Shown piece by piece: positions 11,007-21,556 of a stretch of DNA of 64,000 nt. The notes under the pieces are model-generated. The model searched no databases. It was not told where the DNA came from and saw only the letters and a list, made by a program, of their open reading frames with translations. The stretch comes from Laetiporus sulphureus 93-53 (taxonomy: Eukaryota; Basidiomycota; Agaricomycetes; Polyporales; Laetiporaceae): NCBI RefSeq assembly GCF_001632365.1, contig NW_024468555.1:124001-188000 (forward strand). The letters are read 5' to 3'. Position numbers and translations under genes: made by a program. The stretch's first letter is position 1. Each line of letters opens with the position of its first letter.

Positions 11007-13499
11007 TCAGACATTTGCCCAACGACGTCCTCCCCACGCAACCAAGCGCGCGAACAGTTCATTCCGGGCCCCAACCCACATGAACTTCTCTTCGCGTTCT
11101 TCCACCAATCCATCTTCGCTCGTGTGCGCCCATCGAACGTTTAGCCCGCGCAAGGCGCCAGCCTTCTTCACGCCGAGCATGCTGGCCAAAGGTATCGAGA
11201 GCTTCGCTGTAGAAGACACCAGTGACGTGAAATGAAGCGTATCGGATGTCAGCGTAATCAGTCCAGAAGCCTTTGCGTGCTGCGCCGGGAAGGCTATAGG
11301 CGAAATCAGACGCGAAATTAATTGCACTTCGAGAAACGAACTATATGTCTGCACTCGTGGTTCCGCGGATCCGGAAGGGAGCGCTATCTTGGGAGACAAC
11401 GGATTCAACGAGAGCCAACTCTCCGGTCGCTTCCACTGTGCAAAGAGCACCAAACACATAAGCGACGCATCTTCGCCATGAACTAAATTGACACGTACCT
11501 GGCCATTCTTAAACATGTTCTTGACTTCATCCGTGGTGGCCTTCGTGGTCGCAACCCGATCGCCCCATTTTTTCCAATCCACAGAAGTGCTCGAGCTGCT
11601 CGATCCGACTGACTGTGTTGAGAGTTCAATGCCATCGGCATCGGGGGAGGCAGAGCCTGAGTCCAGCGTCTGCTTGGGAGTGGCTTTAGGACGAGACTTT
11701 TTCGGCTTGATCTCCAGTCCTCGAGCGACACGCTGGGAGATCAATTCCATAGCATATTCGGCGTCTGTAGGCACATCTTCAAACGGCTTTGGGAAACTGT
11801 ACCGACGTAGAGTTGTCAAAGTTGATTGACGACACGAGGAATTGCATCACTGACCGAGCACGCTCCTCAGGAGGGATAGCTGTTACAATTGGCATGACGT
11901 GCCAAAACACGACCCCAACTACAAATCCTGATAATTTCACCAGAAGCCATGCAGGGAGCAAGCTGACGATTAATAGAGCAAAGATTGCCTGCCAAAAGAG
12001 TCAGCTAGGCAAAGTAAAGCGTCATTATCCTTACCATCCCATACATCACAGACAGAGCTGGCCGCCGCCATAGAAATATACTAGAACGATTAAATTGATT
12101 TGCATACAGCATATTGACAAGACAAGACTGCCTACTTCTTGGTTCTTTCATGCATGTCGGCGACTTCGTTCAACGCTGCCAACACGGAACGCTTGACATC
12201 AGACTCATGTGACGAGGCAGGATCGCTTTGATGAAGCGTATCCTCTTCGTCCACGTCAGCCTCGATCGCTACGGCATCCTGATCAAGGCTCTCCATCGCC
12301 TTGCGTTGAGCGTCGAGACTGGAAGCTTTCTTCATCTTCCTGGATCTATAGAAGTCACGGAATATTTTGTATACATCTTGTGCATCATGAGGAGGCGATT
12401 GTACAAAACGGGAGATTAGATTAGCGCTGAACTCCTCGGCATCATCAACTTGGCGACGATGTCGCCGGAGCTCCTCAAGATTGGGATAAGGAAGGAGCTT
12501 CCGCCGTATGAGTGCGAAGAGTATCCGCAGAACTAGAGCAGGCAAAAGGAGATTGCTGTACCACAATATCCAATAGGCCTGATGAGCAAAAATCAGCTTA
12601 TGTACTCACCGCGCTCTCATGAGGAAATGATGAGCGATCAGGCTGACTGACAGCACAGTATACAAGACTAATGTTCTTTTCTTTCCAAGTAGCCAACTGA
12701 ATGAGACGGGAGAGGAGATGTCCGTAGAAGGGTATAGTCGCCAGGTAGATTCTCTGCACAGAAACTCGAAGACGGTGCAGAGTGAAGGAAGGGGGTTCAG
12801 GACGCGCCGGTGGAAGAAGAGGTAGTACATAGTCCTGTCCATTGATGCATTCAACATCTACAGGTACATATATTTTAACGAGGGAAGCGTACCTGCGCGA
12901 TCCGCTCCGAGAGGCATCGGTCGGGTTTGCAGCGAGGAGGTAATGGCGGCGGGGTAACAGACGACGTCGGCGTCGCCTGGTCGAGAGAGACCCAGTCTCC
13001 TGTTTCCTCAGCTTCTCCGACAGACATCTTGTCAGCGGAAGATGCCAGTTCTTCGGGCGCGCTATACGACGGTGGCTTGTCTGCAACATCGGCGACCCGA
13101 GCTTCTCTCACATACTGTAATAGCGAGCCATTAAGCTACACCGTAAGAGCTTGAATGCACACTGCTTACGGCGGAGAACATCTGCAAGAAACGATTTATC
13201 TCTTCTTCGTCGTAAAGCTCTCGCAACTGCACTTCTGACAATTCTTCTTCCGCGTCCTGCGAAGTGCCGGGAGATTCGTCAGTGCCGAAGGAGCCTGGAG
13301 TAGACTTCTCTTCGTCTAGTACCACAGTCGCCTCGGATACCTGCTGTCTACGAGGACGCATTACATTAGGAAGCGGGGGTGGGACCCGGTGCACGCCGTG
13401 CGCCGCAGCTGGAGAGGAAGGCGCATTGCGGAGTGAAGGATGTACCGGAGGCGGGGGAAGGGACTCTCCAGAGTGATTGCTAGATGTCCTCGCAGCCAT
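11007..13499 (-). CDS. GRAM-domain membrane protein (GRAMD4-like layout)
   Basis: The N-terminal third is Pro/Ser-rich and disordered (MAARTSSNHSGESLPPPPVH, later DKPPSYSAPEELASS). Hydrophobic segments follow: KRTLVLYTVLSVSLIAHHFL, WILWYSNLLLPALVLRILFAL, then after a charged loop IFALLIVSLLPAWLLVKL and FVVGVVFWHVMPIVTAI. The C-terminal exon at about 11007-11818 holds a GRAM-like domain (ASGLITLTSDTLHFTS, ASMLGVKKAG, EKFMWVGARNELFARLVAWG). Introns are confirmed by phase at 13131-13190, around 12860-12895, around 12600, 12075-12130 and 11820-11876. GRAM domains bind phosphoinositides and other membrane lipids. The order of membrane segments then GRAM resembles GRAMD4, a protein of ER or mitochondrial membranes. 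The exact cellular role is inferred only. Confidence 0.75.
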
Positions 13500-13852
13500 G
13501 GTCTCCGTTTCTTCAACAGGAAGGAGATGCGCGGGTGAGCGTGTAGTCGCAAGATTGCGGGATCGTCCGTACCATCAGCCACATCAAAAGACGCGCTGCG
13601 GTCACGCGAGGCGCGACGCGACGCGTTCAATGTGGACGCGCCCGAGTGACGTAATTAAAGCGATGCGCAGGTGGCGAAGTCTGCCAGTCAATCACACAAT
13701 CGGCCCACACATTGCAGGAAAGGACTACACTCGTCAAGACGGCAGAAAATATGATACATTTCGATACAATACAACGACGGCAGGCAATATGATACAATTA
13801 TCGATACAATACAACAAGACAGCGACTACAAAGCGATATTCGAATCGTTTTT
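13500..13852. other. Intergenic, includes a short imperfect repeat
   Basis: This 353-nt spacer lies between the GRAM gene start and the TPR-MYND gene stop, both on the minus strand. It holds the GATACAATACAAC duplication described separately. No gene is seen. Confidence 0.5.
13748..13815. repeat. Two imperfect copies of an AT-rich 28-30 nt unit
   Basis: Unit 1 at 13748-13775 and unit 2 at 13786-13815 both begin AATATGATACA and both end CGATACAATACAAC, separated by GACGGCAGGC. They differ by a 2-nt insertion. The unit is rich in GATACA. It may be a decayed tandem duplication, and no function is implied. Confidence 0.6.
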
Positions 13853-14604
13853 TTACACATCTGCCTGCTCTTTCTTGCAGTATTTCTTGTGGCGCCTCCA
13901 ATCAGCCGTCTATATGATAAGCAGCGGCGTCAGTAACTCTAGACACTTACGGCAGAGCGACGTACGTACCTGACAAGATTTCCCGCAATAATAGATAGAC
14001 TATGGATAGATACAGTTTAGTGCACCGTATATAATCTTCGATGTTAGCGGCTCACCTTGCATCCACGGCATTGCATTAAATTCTTCCTGTGCTGAGTTAA
14101 GTGAGGACACTGACGTCGAACGCATTAGGGGTCTTGATGGGATGGTTTAGGAGGCATGAGGCTTACGTAGTAATGGGCGCACAGCATCTTGTCCGGGAAC
14201 CCAACTCTCCTCAACTCCTTCGCCCTATGCAAGTTGCCTTGCATCTCGTAGACGATCGCCAAGTTCTCGCGAGACCCAGCGGCATCAAGCTCGTCTACGG
14301 GGTTGCGACTGGCATCGCGGATGCGGACAGACTTTTGCAAAAACTCTTTGGCGTCGTCAAGGCGGCCCATCTTCGTGTACAGTTCGCCGATGGCATTGTA
14401 GGACAGCGCGGTCTTGATGTGCTCAGTACCCAGGCTGCGCTCCTTCACCTTTATAGCACGAAGATGCATTTGCTCGGCCCCTGAGAGATCACCCGCCTCG
14501 CTGAGTTGGCGTCCCATGTTGTTGTATTGTGCTCCTTCCATGGTGGCTTTCGCGGCAGCCGGTGAAGGATTTACGTCAAAGTGTGTTCTGACAGCAAAAG
14601 GCAT
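13853..14604 (-). CDS. TPR and MYND zinc-finger protein
   Basis: The main exon, from about 14164 to 14604, encodes tetratricopeptide repeats: EGAQYNNMGRQLSEAGDLSG, then TALSYNAIGELYTKMGRLDD and SRENLAIVYEMQGNLHRAKE, with the typical W/L-G-Y-A/F-P spacing. After a GTAAGC donor, three short exons encode a MYND finger: CAHYY, CPHLTQHRKNLMQCRGCK, SIYYCGKSCQ and TADWRRHKKYCKKEQADV, ending at TAA 13853-13855. The Cys/His series C-x-x-x-x-C, C-x2-C, YC-x3-C and W-x2-H-x3-C is complete. MYND fingers bind Pro-rich peptides, and TPR plus MYND proteins are common in Agaricomycetes. The start at 14604 was chosen because an upstream in-frame Met (14778) lies in a low-information leader. No specific target is known. 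Confidence 0.8.
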
Positions 14605-14863
14605 GGTCGTAGGTTTACTGAGGAAAGGGGAGAAGGAAATAATCAACAGGCAAGTAGGCGTCTGTAGGGGGGGTTGAGCCACTCCAGTCCCGTGATACAT
14701 TGTGTTTGTCTCTATTTGTCCTCGACGAGCATGGCGTCCTCGCATTGACTTTGACAAGGACATCCATCCTGGTACCACTCAGCATTCGTTATATACGACC
14801 TCTCTTCCCACTGATATTGTCAGCGGTGGCGTCCGTTACTTTCCTCTCATTCAACCGCTAGAT
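14605..14863. promoter_or_regulatory. Bidirectional promoter region, TPR-MYND gene / DCP2
   Basis: The two genes diverge, with start codons 259 nt apart. I see CT-rich leaders on both sides but no clear TATA box or known operator. Confidence 0.4.
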
Positions 14864-17432
14864 ATGGCCTCATCATCCTCATCGTCACCTGAAATCACCT
14901 CCGCCCCACCTGCATCGGGACCCTCACAGCATGTCGTACAGTATTCTCACCTCACACAAGAAGAAGTACTGGAAGAACTATCAAGGTATGTCATTATTTG
15001 TGATGAAAACGGTCTTCAGACCTGACAGTATGGTAGTCGGTTCATCCTAAATTTACCCGACGAGGAGCTCGCGTCCCTCGAGCGAGTATGCTTCCAGGTG
15101 GAACAAGCGTATGTGATACTTGTCGCATTTCTCGTGTTTCATATTGCTGAAGTTCTCCGTATTACAGACACTGGTACTACGAGGATTTCATTCGAGAGCA
15201 GAATCCGTCGAAGTTTCCTTCGTACACACTTAAGACGTTCTCCGAGGCATTATTTCGAACTTGCCCACCTCTACAGCATTGGGCTCATGACCACGAACGA
15301 GCATATGCAAAGTTCATGCAGTACAAGACGAGGGTGCCAGTGTGCGGAGCAATCATGCTGAATGATACATGGGAAAAGGTACGATTCTGTGAATGTCTAC
15401 ATATGCGGGCTGATGACCGTTGTACATTTCAGTGTGTTCTTGTGAAAGGATGGAAGTCATCGGCTGGATGGGGCTTTCCCAAAGGCAAGATTAATGAGCA
15501 GGAACCGCGACCTCGTTGCGCTGCACGAGAGGTGAGTTCATCATCCTTGGCCTTGCTGTGTCCTCTCATCGCATGGTGCAGGTTCTCGAAGAGACTGGCT
15601 ACGATCTGGAGGATCAAATCGTTCCCGAAGATGTTATTGAACTATCCATCAAAGAGCAATCTATATCCCTGTACATCGTCCATGGCATTCCGGAAGATTA
15701 CCCGTTTAAAACCAGGACCCGCAAGGAGATTAGCGTAAGTGATATGAATCATTCATGATGGCCCAGCGATATCGATGTTATGACAACAGAAAATCGCGTG
15801 GTTTAAATTATCGGACCTGCCCACTTGGAAGCGTAGCAAAGCTGTGCCGGGGAAGTTCTACCTAATTTCTCCATTCATCGGGTGAGCTATTAAATTTACG
15901 AGCTGTGAATTAGGCCTAAATTTTTCCTCAGCCCATTGAAACAGTTCATTCATGACCGCAAACCCCGCAATCTACCGCGTCGCCTTCGTAATTCGCAGAG
16001 TGTCCGATTTGCTCAGGATGTGCATGCCCCTGGCGAAGAGGATGCCGACCACACTCAAGCTAGCCCGACAGCCAGCAACGACCACAGCGCGCAGGAATCG
16101 AGCTCTCAATCGTCGTCCGCAGACAACAGGGAACCGGAGACGCCGTCGCCGCAATACAGTGCTCCTCAAGTCAATTTGCAACCTCACGAAGCTACTCCTG
16201 GCGTTGACGGGACTCTGCAGATTATGGAAGGCGTGGATCCACATTTCGCTCGCCTGTTAAACTCCTTGTCTTTGTCAGCATCCGCTTCGTCCACCAATGG
16301 CAGTGCCAAGTCTATGCCTTCAGCATCGTCGAAATCATTGTCGCCTACCAGTTCTGGAGCACATATTGCTACTTCAGATTGGTCTGCTCGTATGCCCAAC
16401 GCGTTAATGGACCGTTCACTTGCAACATCTGTACAATCAGATTCCAGCACTCAACATCCTTCCTCCCCTACTGCGACTCGGACAGTCACGCCCGCACTAT
16501 CCGCTCCCCTTCCCAGAGGTCCCATTGCGGAGGCTTCGCGTGGCGCCGCCCTACCTACTTCGTCACCTCCTCTCGCTCACTATTCTCCGTCGTCACGATG
16601 TGCCACTTCCATGGGGATAAAGCAGTCACCGCAGCAGGCGCGTGCTCGTCATGCTTCCAGGATCTCAGCAGACATATCACCCTACTTGTCGCGCCCAGCG
16701 GAGATCCCGAAGCAGATGAAATACATTTCGATGCTGGAGAATGTGGTGAAGGAATCTGATAGGCTTTCTTCTCAGTTCCAACAACAGGCTTCTACACTGG
16801 GGCATGCCCCTCAGACCCTTGCTGCTGACAGAATCCCCATGGCTCCCGCGTCCTCGGCACCGCCGTCCGTGATGTTCGCCCGCTCCAATACCCCTGTAAT
16901 CTATTCTTCTGGGCCGGCCGCTAATCGTCTCCCTCCATCAATCCCTCCCTCCGCGCGGCAAATGCTTCCGTTTGACTCGTCTTATGATGACCCATTCGTA
17001 GTCCGACCTCGCACTGCGTTCCACCCGCCTTCATTTCCACCGCCCCTCCGCAAGCCGAGCCTCAACGAGGAGAATCGACATTATATGGGCGCTGGGGTAG
17101 ATACTCGCGGTCCGCTCCCCCTGCCTAGCACAGGGAGTTTCGCTCCCCAAGTACCATTTCCCTCTTCGGGCCCCGCGCAAGCAGCGCTGCCCCCCATGGC
17201 TATGCGCAACGAGTCAGGCCTCCCGCCTATCCGCCCAATGCCTCCACAACAGTTCCCGTTTACTCAGTACGGGGAGCCGGTCCCTACTCCCACACCTGGA
17301 TTTCCGTCTTCTATGACTGCGGCGCGGTCTGCGAACAATGCTCACCTGCTGTCCATTTTGAACACTCCTAGCGTTGCAGCCCGCTCCACTCCCGTGCCAT
17401 CCGGCCTCATGAACGGCGTTGGCTCGCGATGA
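14864..17432 (+). CDS. DCP2: mRNA-decapping enzyme Dcp2
   Basis: Dcp2 removes the 5' cap of mRNA in P-bodies, releasing m7GDP. Exons are 14864-14985, 15037-15108, 15168-15378, 15433-15531, 15582-15734, 15790-15881 and 15932-17432, all in phase, giving about 749 residues. The N-terminal regulatory helical domain is visible (SRFILNLPDEELASLERVCF, HWYYEDFIREQNPSKFPSY). The Nudix box begins near residue 153 (GKINEQE) and continues REVLEETGY, so the G-x5-E-x7-R-E-V-x-E-E-x-G signature is complete. An intron splits the box between the RE and the V. The last exon encodes about 500 residues of Ser/Pro-rich disordered sequence, as in other fungal Dcp2 proteins that dock decapping activators through short motifs there. 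Confidence 0.95.
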
Positions 17433-18680
17433 CTTATTCCTGTCTCTTAGTCTCTCGTGATTGCAGTGCACGACATATTACTTGTAGCATCACTCGTAGC
17501 ATATCAGACATTGTCTCCACGTTTCCTTTACGTTGCGCCTATCATTCTTGGTTCTAGTGGCTCTCTGTACCTCCACGTTTGTCACTTTGCCCTTTGGGCA
17601 AGATAGTGCATTCATGTGTTCTTTAACCTCTATCTCTCTTAACGCCGTTTCAGGTTGCTCTCGTCTTTCTTTCCCTCTACTTTAGTACTATCGTTCACCG
17701 GCATGCGGCTACTACATATCTATCTAGTCTATTCCGTTGTTGACGTCCTCTCTTTTTGCCTTGTGCGACATTCTCCCTCGTCGTGTCCTGCTTATCGATA
17801 TCCGTTTCGCAGAGTCGCTTGTGTAGTTTTGTAGCGTAGTGCTCAATGTTTTCTCGTGTCTGCCAGTCTCGGATTGCTCGAACTTGTTGTGTTGAGCGCT
17901 GACAGACATGTCTCTCGCAGGACTTTAAATGCAATGATCTTTGAGACGTGACGTTACACAGAAATGACTAGCTGAGACGCCAAATATTGACTGCCATGGA
18001 TCCAGCCGAATAGATCGATCAATGTGTTCGCTTATGCGCATTCATTCATGGGCTTCGAAGCATGTCAATTACACTTCCGAAAGGTCGGACCGCCCATGGC
18101 CAATGTGTTGGGAACTGGGAAGCGTGCATCCATTACACCGTGAGGCCATGGAACCTCCCAAGAACTCGACATTGTTTAGGAGGAGCAACTTCCCCACACA
18201 TTGACCGATTTCACTCCAGTGGCTACCGGAGTGGCTCAGACGCTACCGAACCAGCAGAATTGTCTCGAATGCGTGGGTACAGCTGCTCAATCTAGCACAG
18301 CCTGGGTAATGGAAGCCGTGATGGACGCCAGGCAGTGCTCCGAGAAACGTTGAGACGTCCGGGTGGGACACAACAGGGTGTTGAGGTAATCGAACGTGCA
18401 CGATGAGGCCTAGTGTGTTTGTACGACACAATCATTTATCACAATCCATCTCGCTACAGCTGTACGCCGACTCGTCGCCGAGTTCCACAACCGCTATTTT
18501 TGGGAGTCAAGGATCTCGCTTACATAATGGCAAATTTGCGCGCCTCCCGATGTCCATCCCGCGAAGTCGTGACATCGCGGGCCTCTCCACCACTGCCCCA
18601 CGCCGCCTCCATCCCTTTTAATCACTTCCTCTCTCTTCTTTTCCTTCGCTTCGTATCTTTATTTCCTATATGTACATGCG
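17433..18680. other. DCP2 3' flank and PRPP synthetase promoter region
   Basis: From about 17433 to 17930 the sequence is T/C-rich, like a 3' untranslated region. From about 17940 to 18600 only short frames are seen. A CT-rich tract at about 18605-18665 precedes the PRPP synthetase ATG, as is usual for highly expressed fungal genes. No RNA gene or repeat was found. Confidence 0.5.
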
Positions 18681-19991
18681 ATGTTCACCGGTAACGGTAT
18701 CAAGATTTTCACCGGTGAGCAGCATCGATTAGGAGAGCTCGGACAGCTCATCTTTCGCCGTCGTTGCAGGTACCAGCCATCCTGAGCTCGCTGAGATCAT
18801 AACCCGACGGTAACTGTCCAACCATCTCTCTTGCTTGCCGTGCTAATGACAACTCGCGTTGCTTCGCACAGGCTCGGTGTTCCTCTGAGTAAAGCTGAAG
18901 TCACGAAGAGCGGCATCGGCGAGACCAATGTCCGCATCGCCGAGTCCGTCCGCGAAGAAGACGTGTACATCATCAACACAGGATGCGGGCAGATCAACAC
19001 TGCCCTCATGGAGCTCTGCATCATGGTGCACGCCTGCAAGATCGCGAGCGCGAAGCGGATCACCGCCATCCTGCCTCTGTTCCCCTACGCCCGCCAGGAC
19101 AAGAAGGACAAGAGCCGCGCGCCCATCACTGCCAAGCTGGTCGCGAACATGATTCAAAAGTCCGGGTGTGACCATGTTATCGTGAGTTGAATTTGCGTGA
19201 TTCTGCCCCCGCCGGACTGGTTTGCTCACTGGCTGCCACATTTCGTAGACGATGGATCTGCACGCCTCGCAAATTCAGGGATTCTTCGACGTCCCAGTGG
19301 ACAAGTACGTCTGTTCGGCGTTGCGCTGTACCACATAGCTCACAATTGACTTCTCACAGCGTAAGTGGTATAGTCCTCTGTTTGTGCGACTGATCTTATG
19401 TCTTGTGTCAGTTGTATGCGGAGCCTTCAGTGATCCAGTACATCCGCAGCAACTTTGACCTGTCACGAATCGTGATTGTGTCTCCTGATGCCGGCGGCGC
19501 TAAGCGGTGCGTCAACTCACTTGTCAGCATCAAACTTTTGGCTGACCCATGTCGTCATCACTAGGGCAACTTCGATAGCAGACCGACTCGGGGTCGACTT
19601 CGCACTGTTCCACAAGGAGCGAAAGAAGGCGAATGAAGTCTCGCGGATGATTCTGGTCGGGCACGTGAAGGGCAAGGTTGCTATCCTCGTCGACGACATG
19701 GCGGACACGTGCGGAACACTTTGCCTTGCAGCCCATCACCTTGCCGAAGCAGGAACTGAACGAGTGTTTGGATTCGTCACTCATGGGATTCTCAGCGGCA
19801 ACGCCTTAAAGACTGTCGAGGAGAGCGTTCTGGAGAAACTGATCGTTACCAACACGCTGCCGCAGCAAGAAAACTTGGCTAAGTGCAGTAAAATCGAGGT
19901 GATTGACATCGGAACCGTACTTGCCGAGGTCATTCGGAGAAGCCACTATGGAGAGAGCATATCAAAGCTGTTTGATGAGGTGCCGTATTAG
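18681..19991 (+). CDS. Ribose-phosphate pyrophosphokinase (PRPP synthetase)
   Basis: The enzyme makes 5-phosphoribosyl diphosphate from ribose-5-phosphate and ATP, for nucleotide, His and Trp synthesis. Exons are 18681-18714, 18770-18809, 18872-19181, 19249-19304, 19360 (one nucleotide), 19412-19506 and 19565-19991, giving 320 residues, against 318 in human PRPS1. Motifs are the start [12 protein letters not shown], the ATP-binding [12 protein letters not shown], the metal-binding [22 protein letters not shown] and the PRPP loop [11 protein letters not shown]. Two strong introns flank the single base C at 19360, which completes the Asn codon of the conserved PVDNLYAEP. Without it the frame is lost. 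A one-base assembly error near 19304 is the main alternative. Confidence 0.93.
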
Positions 19992-21040
19992 AAAGAGACA
20001 TTTGTTGGCAGGAATATCGCGTAGAGTCTCAGTCGCCGTGTTGTATAGTAACGGTGCGATCGGTAATTCCCTCGATGTTGCTTGGATACATGGGAGAGTA
20101 AACACCAGAGGTTGGCTGGGGAAGACTAGTGCCGATGATGGGCGCAGCGAGGCCGGATTCACGATAGCCCAACACTGATTTGAGAAGGGTCGCACTGCAT
20201 AAAGCAGCGAAGAGATGGCATCGGAGCCGAATCCCATCCATCAAAGAGCTGTCAAAGTGCGGAGGGCACGATGCATCTGAAGGGAGTGAATCGCATTTAA
20301 TGCCGGAAGTGTCGAGCTCAGGCGAGCGGTCTGTGAAGGCGTGGGTGTAAGGATTCGTATGGATGCGAGAAGCTGAGGACTTCTGCACGTAAAAAGCATG
20401 GGAAGAAACAGTCATCCTCGGACCTCCGCAGATAGCGGGAGCACGCTTCAGAGAGGAATGGGTGTGGGTGAGGCTAGACTGGAGGGACAACGTTTCATAC
20501 GGCAAATCTGTGGAGAGGACGAGGGCCGGTCCCCCAGCCGACATCACGCTAAGGAGCACGCGTGCACAGCTTCTCGCGCCATCACGTCCCGATAGCATTG
20601 GTGATCTGCAGCCACGCCCGCGGGCGAGACCTGCTTCTTTGTGACGGCGGCTGGGTTTGAGCTGGCGGTCCGTGCGGCTGTACTGTACGGCTGTGTGCAG
20701 CGAGCGGCGAGACGCACAGTAGTAGGCGGGCATGCAACACTTGCCGAATGCCCAGCTGATGGGCGGCTGCACAACAGACGCCCGCTGTTGCGCCATTCCA
20801 TAAGCAGCCCACCTCGCGTGCGCCTCGTTGGTTCGTCGTCGTCGTCGTCGCCCACCGTGAGGACCTCAGCACCACGGGCTACAGCTGCAAGCGCAGGTCG
20901 CGTGCATCTTGAAAGTCTGCTCGGCGGGTGCGACTGAGAATTGGAGGAACTGCATGAGAGGCGGGCGGTAGTGCAATTACCCAGAACGGCGGTCACACCG
21001 ATCACTTTCCAAACATCCGCCACTTTGTGCGAGGAATTCT
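19992..21040. other. PRPP synthetase 3' flank and upstream region of the kinase gene
   Basis: A minus-strand open frame of 255 codons (20029-20796) is present, but it lacks any domain, its composition is poor, and it reads into the PRPP synthetase 3' flank. I do not call it a gene. The part from 20640 to 21000 is GC-rich and includes a short GTC repeat near 20834. Exons of the kinase gene may be hidden here or in the gap. Confidence 0.4.
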
Positions 21041-21410
21041 NNNNNNNNNNNNNNNNNNNNNNNNNNNNNNNNNNNNNNNNNNNNNNNNNNNNNNNNNNNN
21101 NNNNNNNNNNNNNNNNNNNNNNNNNNNNNNNNNNNNNNNNNNNNNNNNNNNNNNNNNNNNNNNNNNNNNNNNNNNNNNNNNNNNNNNNNNNNNNNNNNNN
21201 NNNNNNNNNNNNNNNNNNNNNNNNNNNNNNNNNNNNNNNNNNNNNNNNNNNNNNNNNNNNNNNNNNNNNNNNNNNNNNNNNNNNNNNNNNNNNNNNNNNN
21301 NNNNNNNNNNNNNNNNNNNNNNNNNNNNNNNNNNNNNNNNNNNNNNNNNNNNNNNNNNNNNNNNNNNNNNNNNNNNNNNNNNNNNNNNNNNNNNNNNNNN
21401 NNNNNNNNNN
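21041..21410. other. Assembly gap (370 N)
   Basis: All bases are N. Any feature crossing this stretch is unsupported. The size may be an estimate, not a measurement. Confidence 0.98.
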
Positions 21411-21556
21411 ACTGTACTTGCTACCCCGTCCGTCTCCATCCAGGACAATCGCCTCATCGTTGGCGATGCCCAAAGCAGTCAGTACCCACTCAGCTATTAT
21501 GCGCATCTTTTGTCCTTCCTTGCCTGCTAACCAGCCCGTGTTCACGCGTCATAGCG

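Noticed and set aside
20029..20796. 255-codon minus-strand open frame
   Set aside because: No domain, poor coding composition, and it overlaps the 3' flank of the PRPP synthetase gene. GC-rich flanks give such frames by chance.
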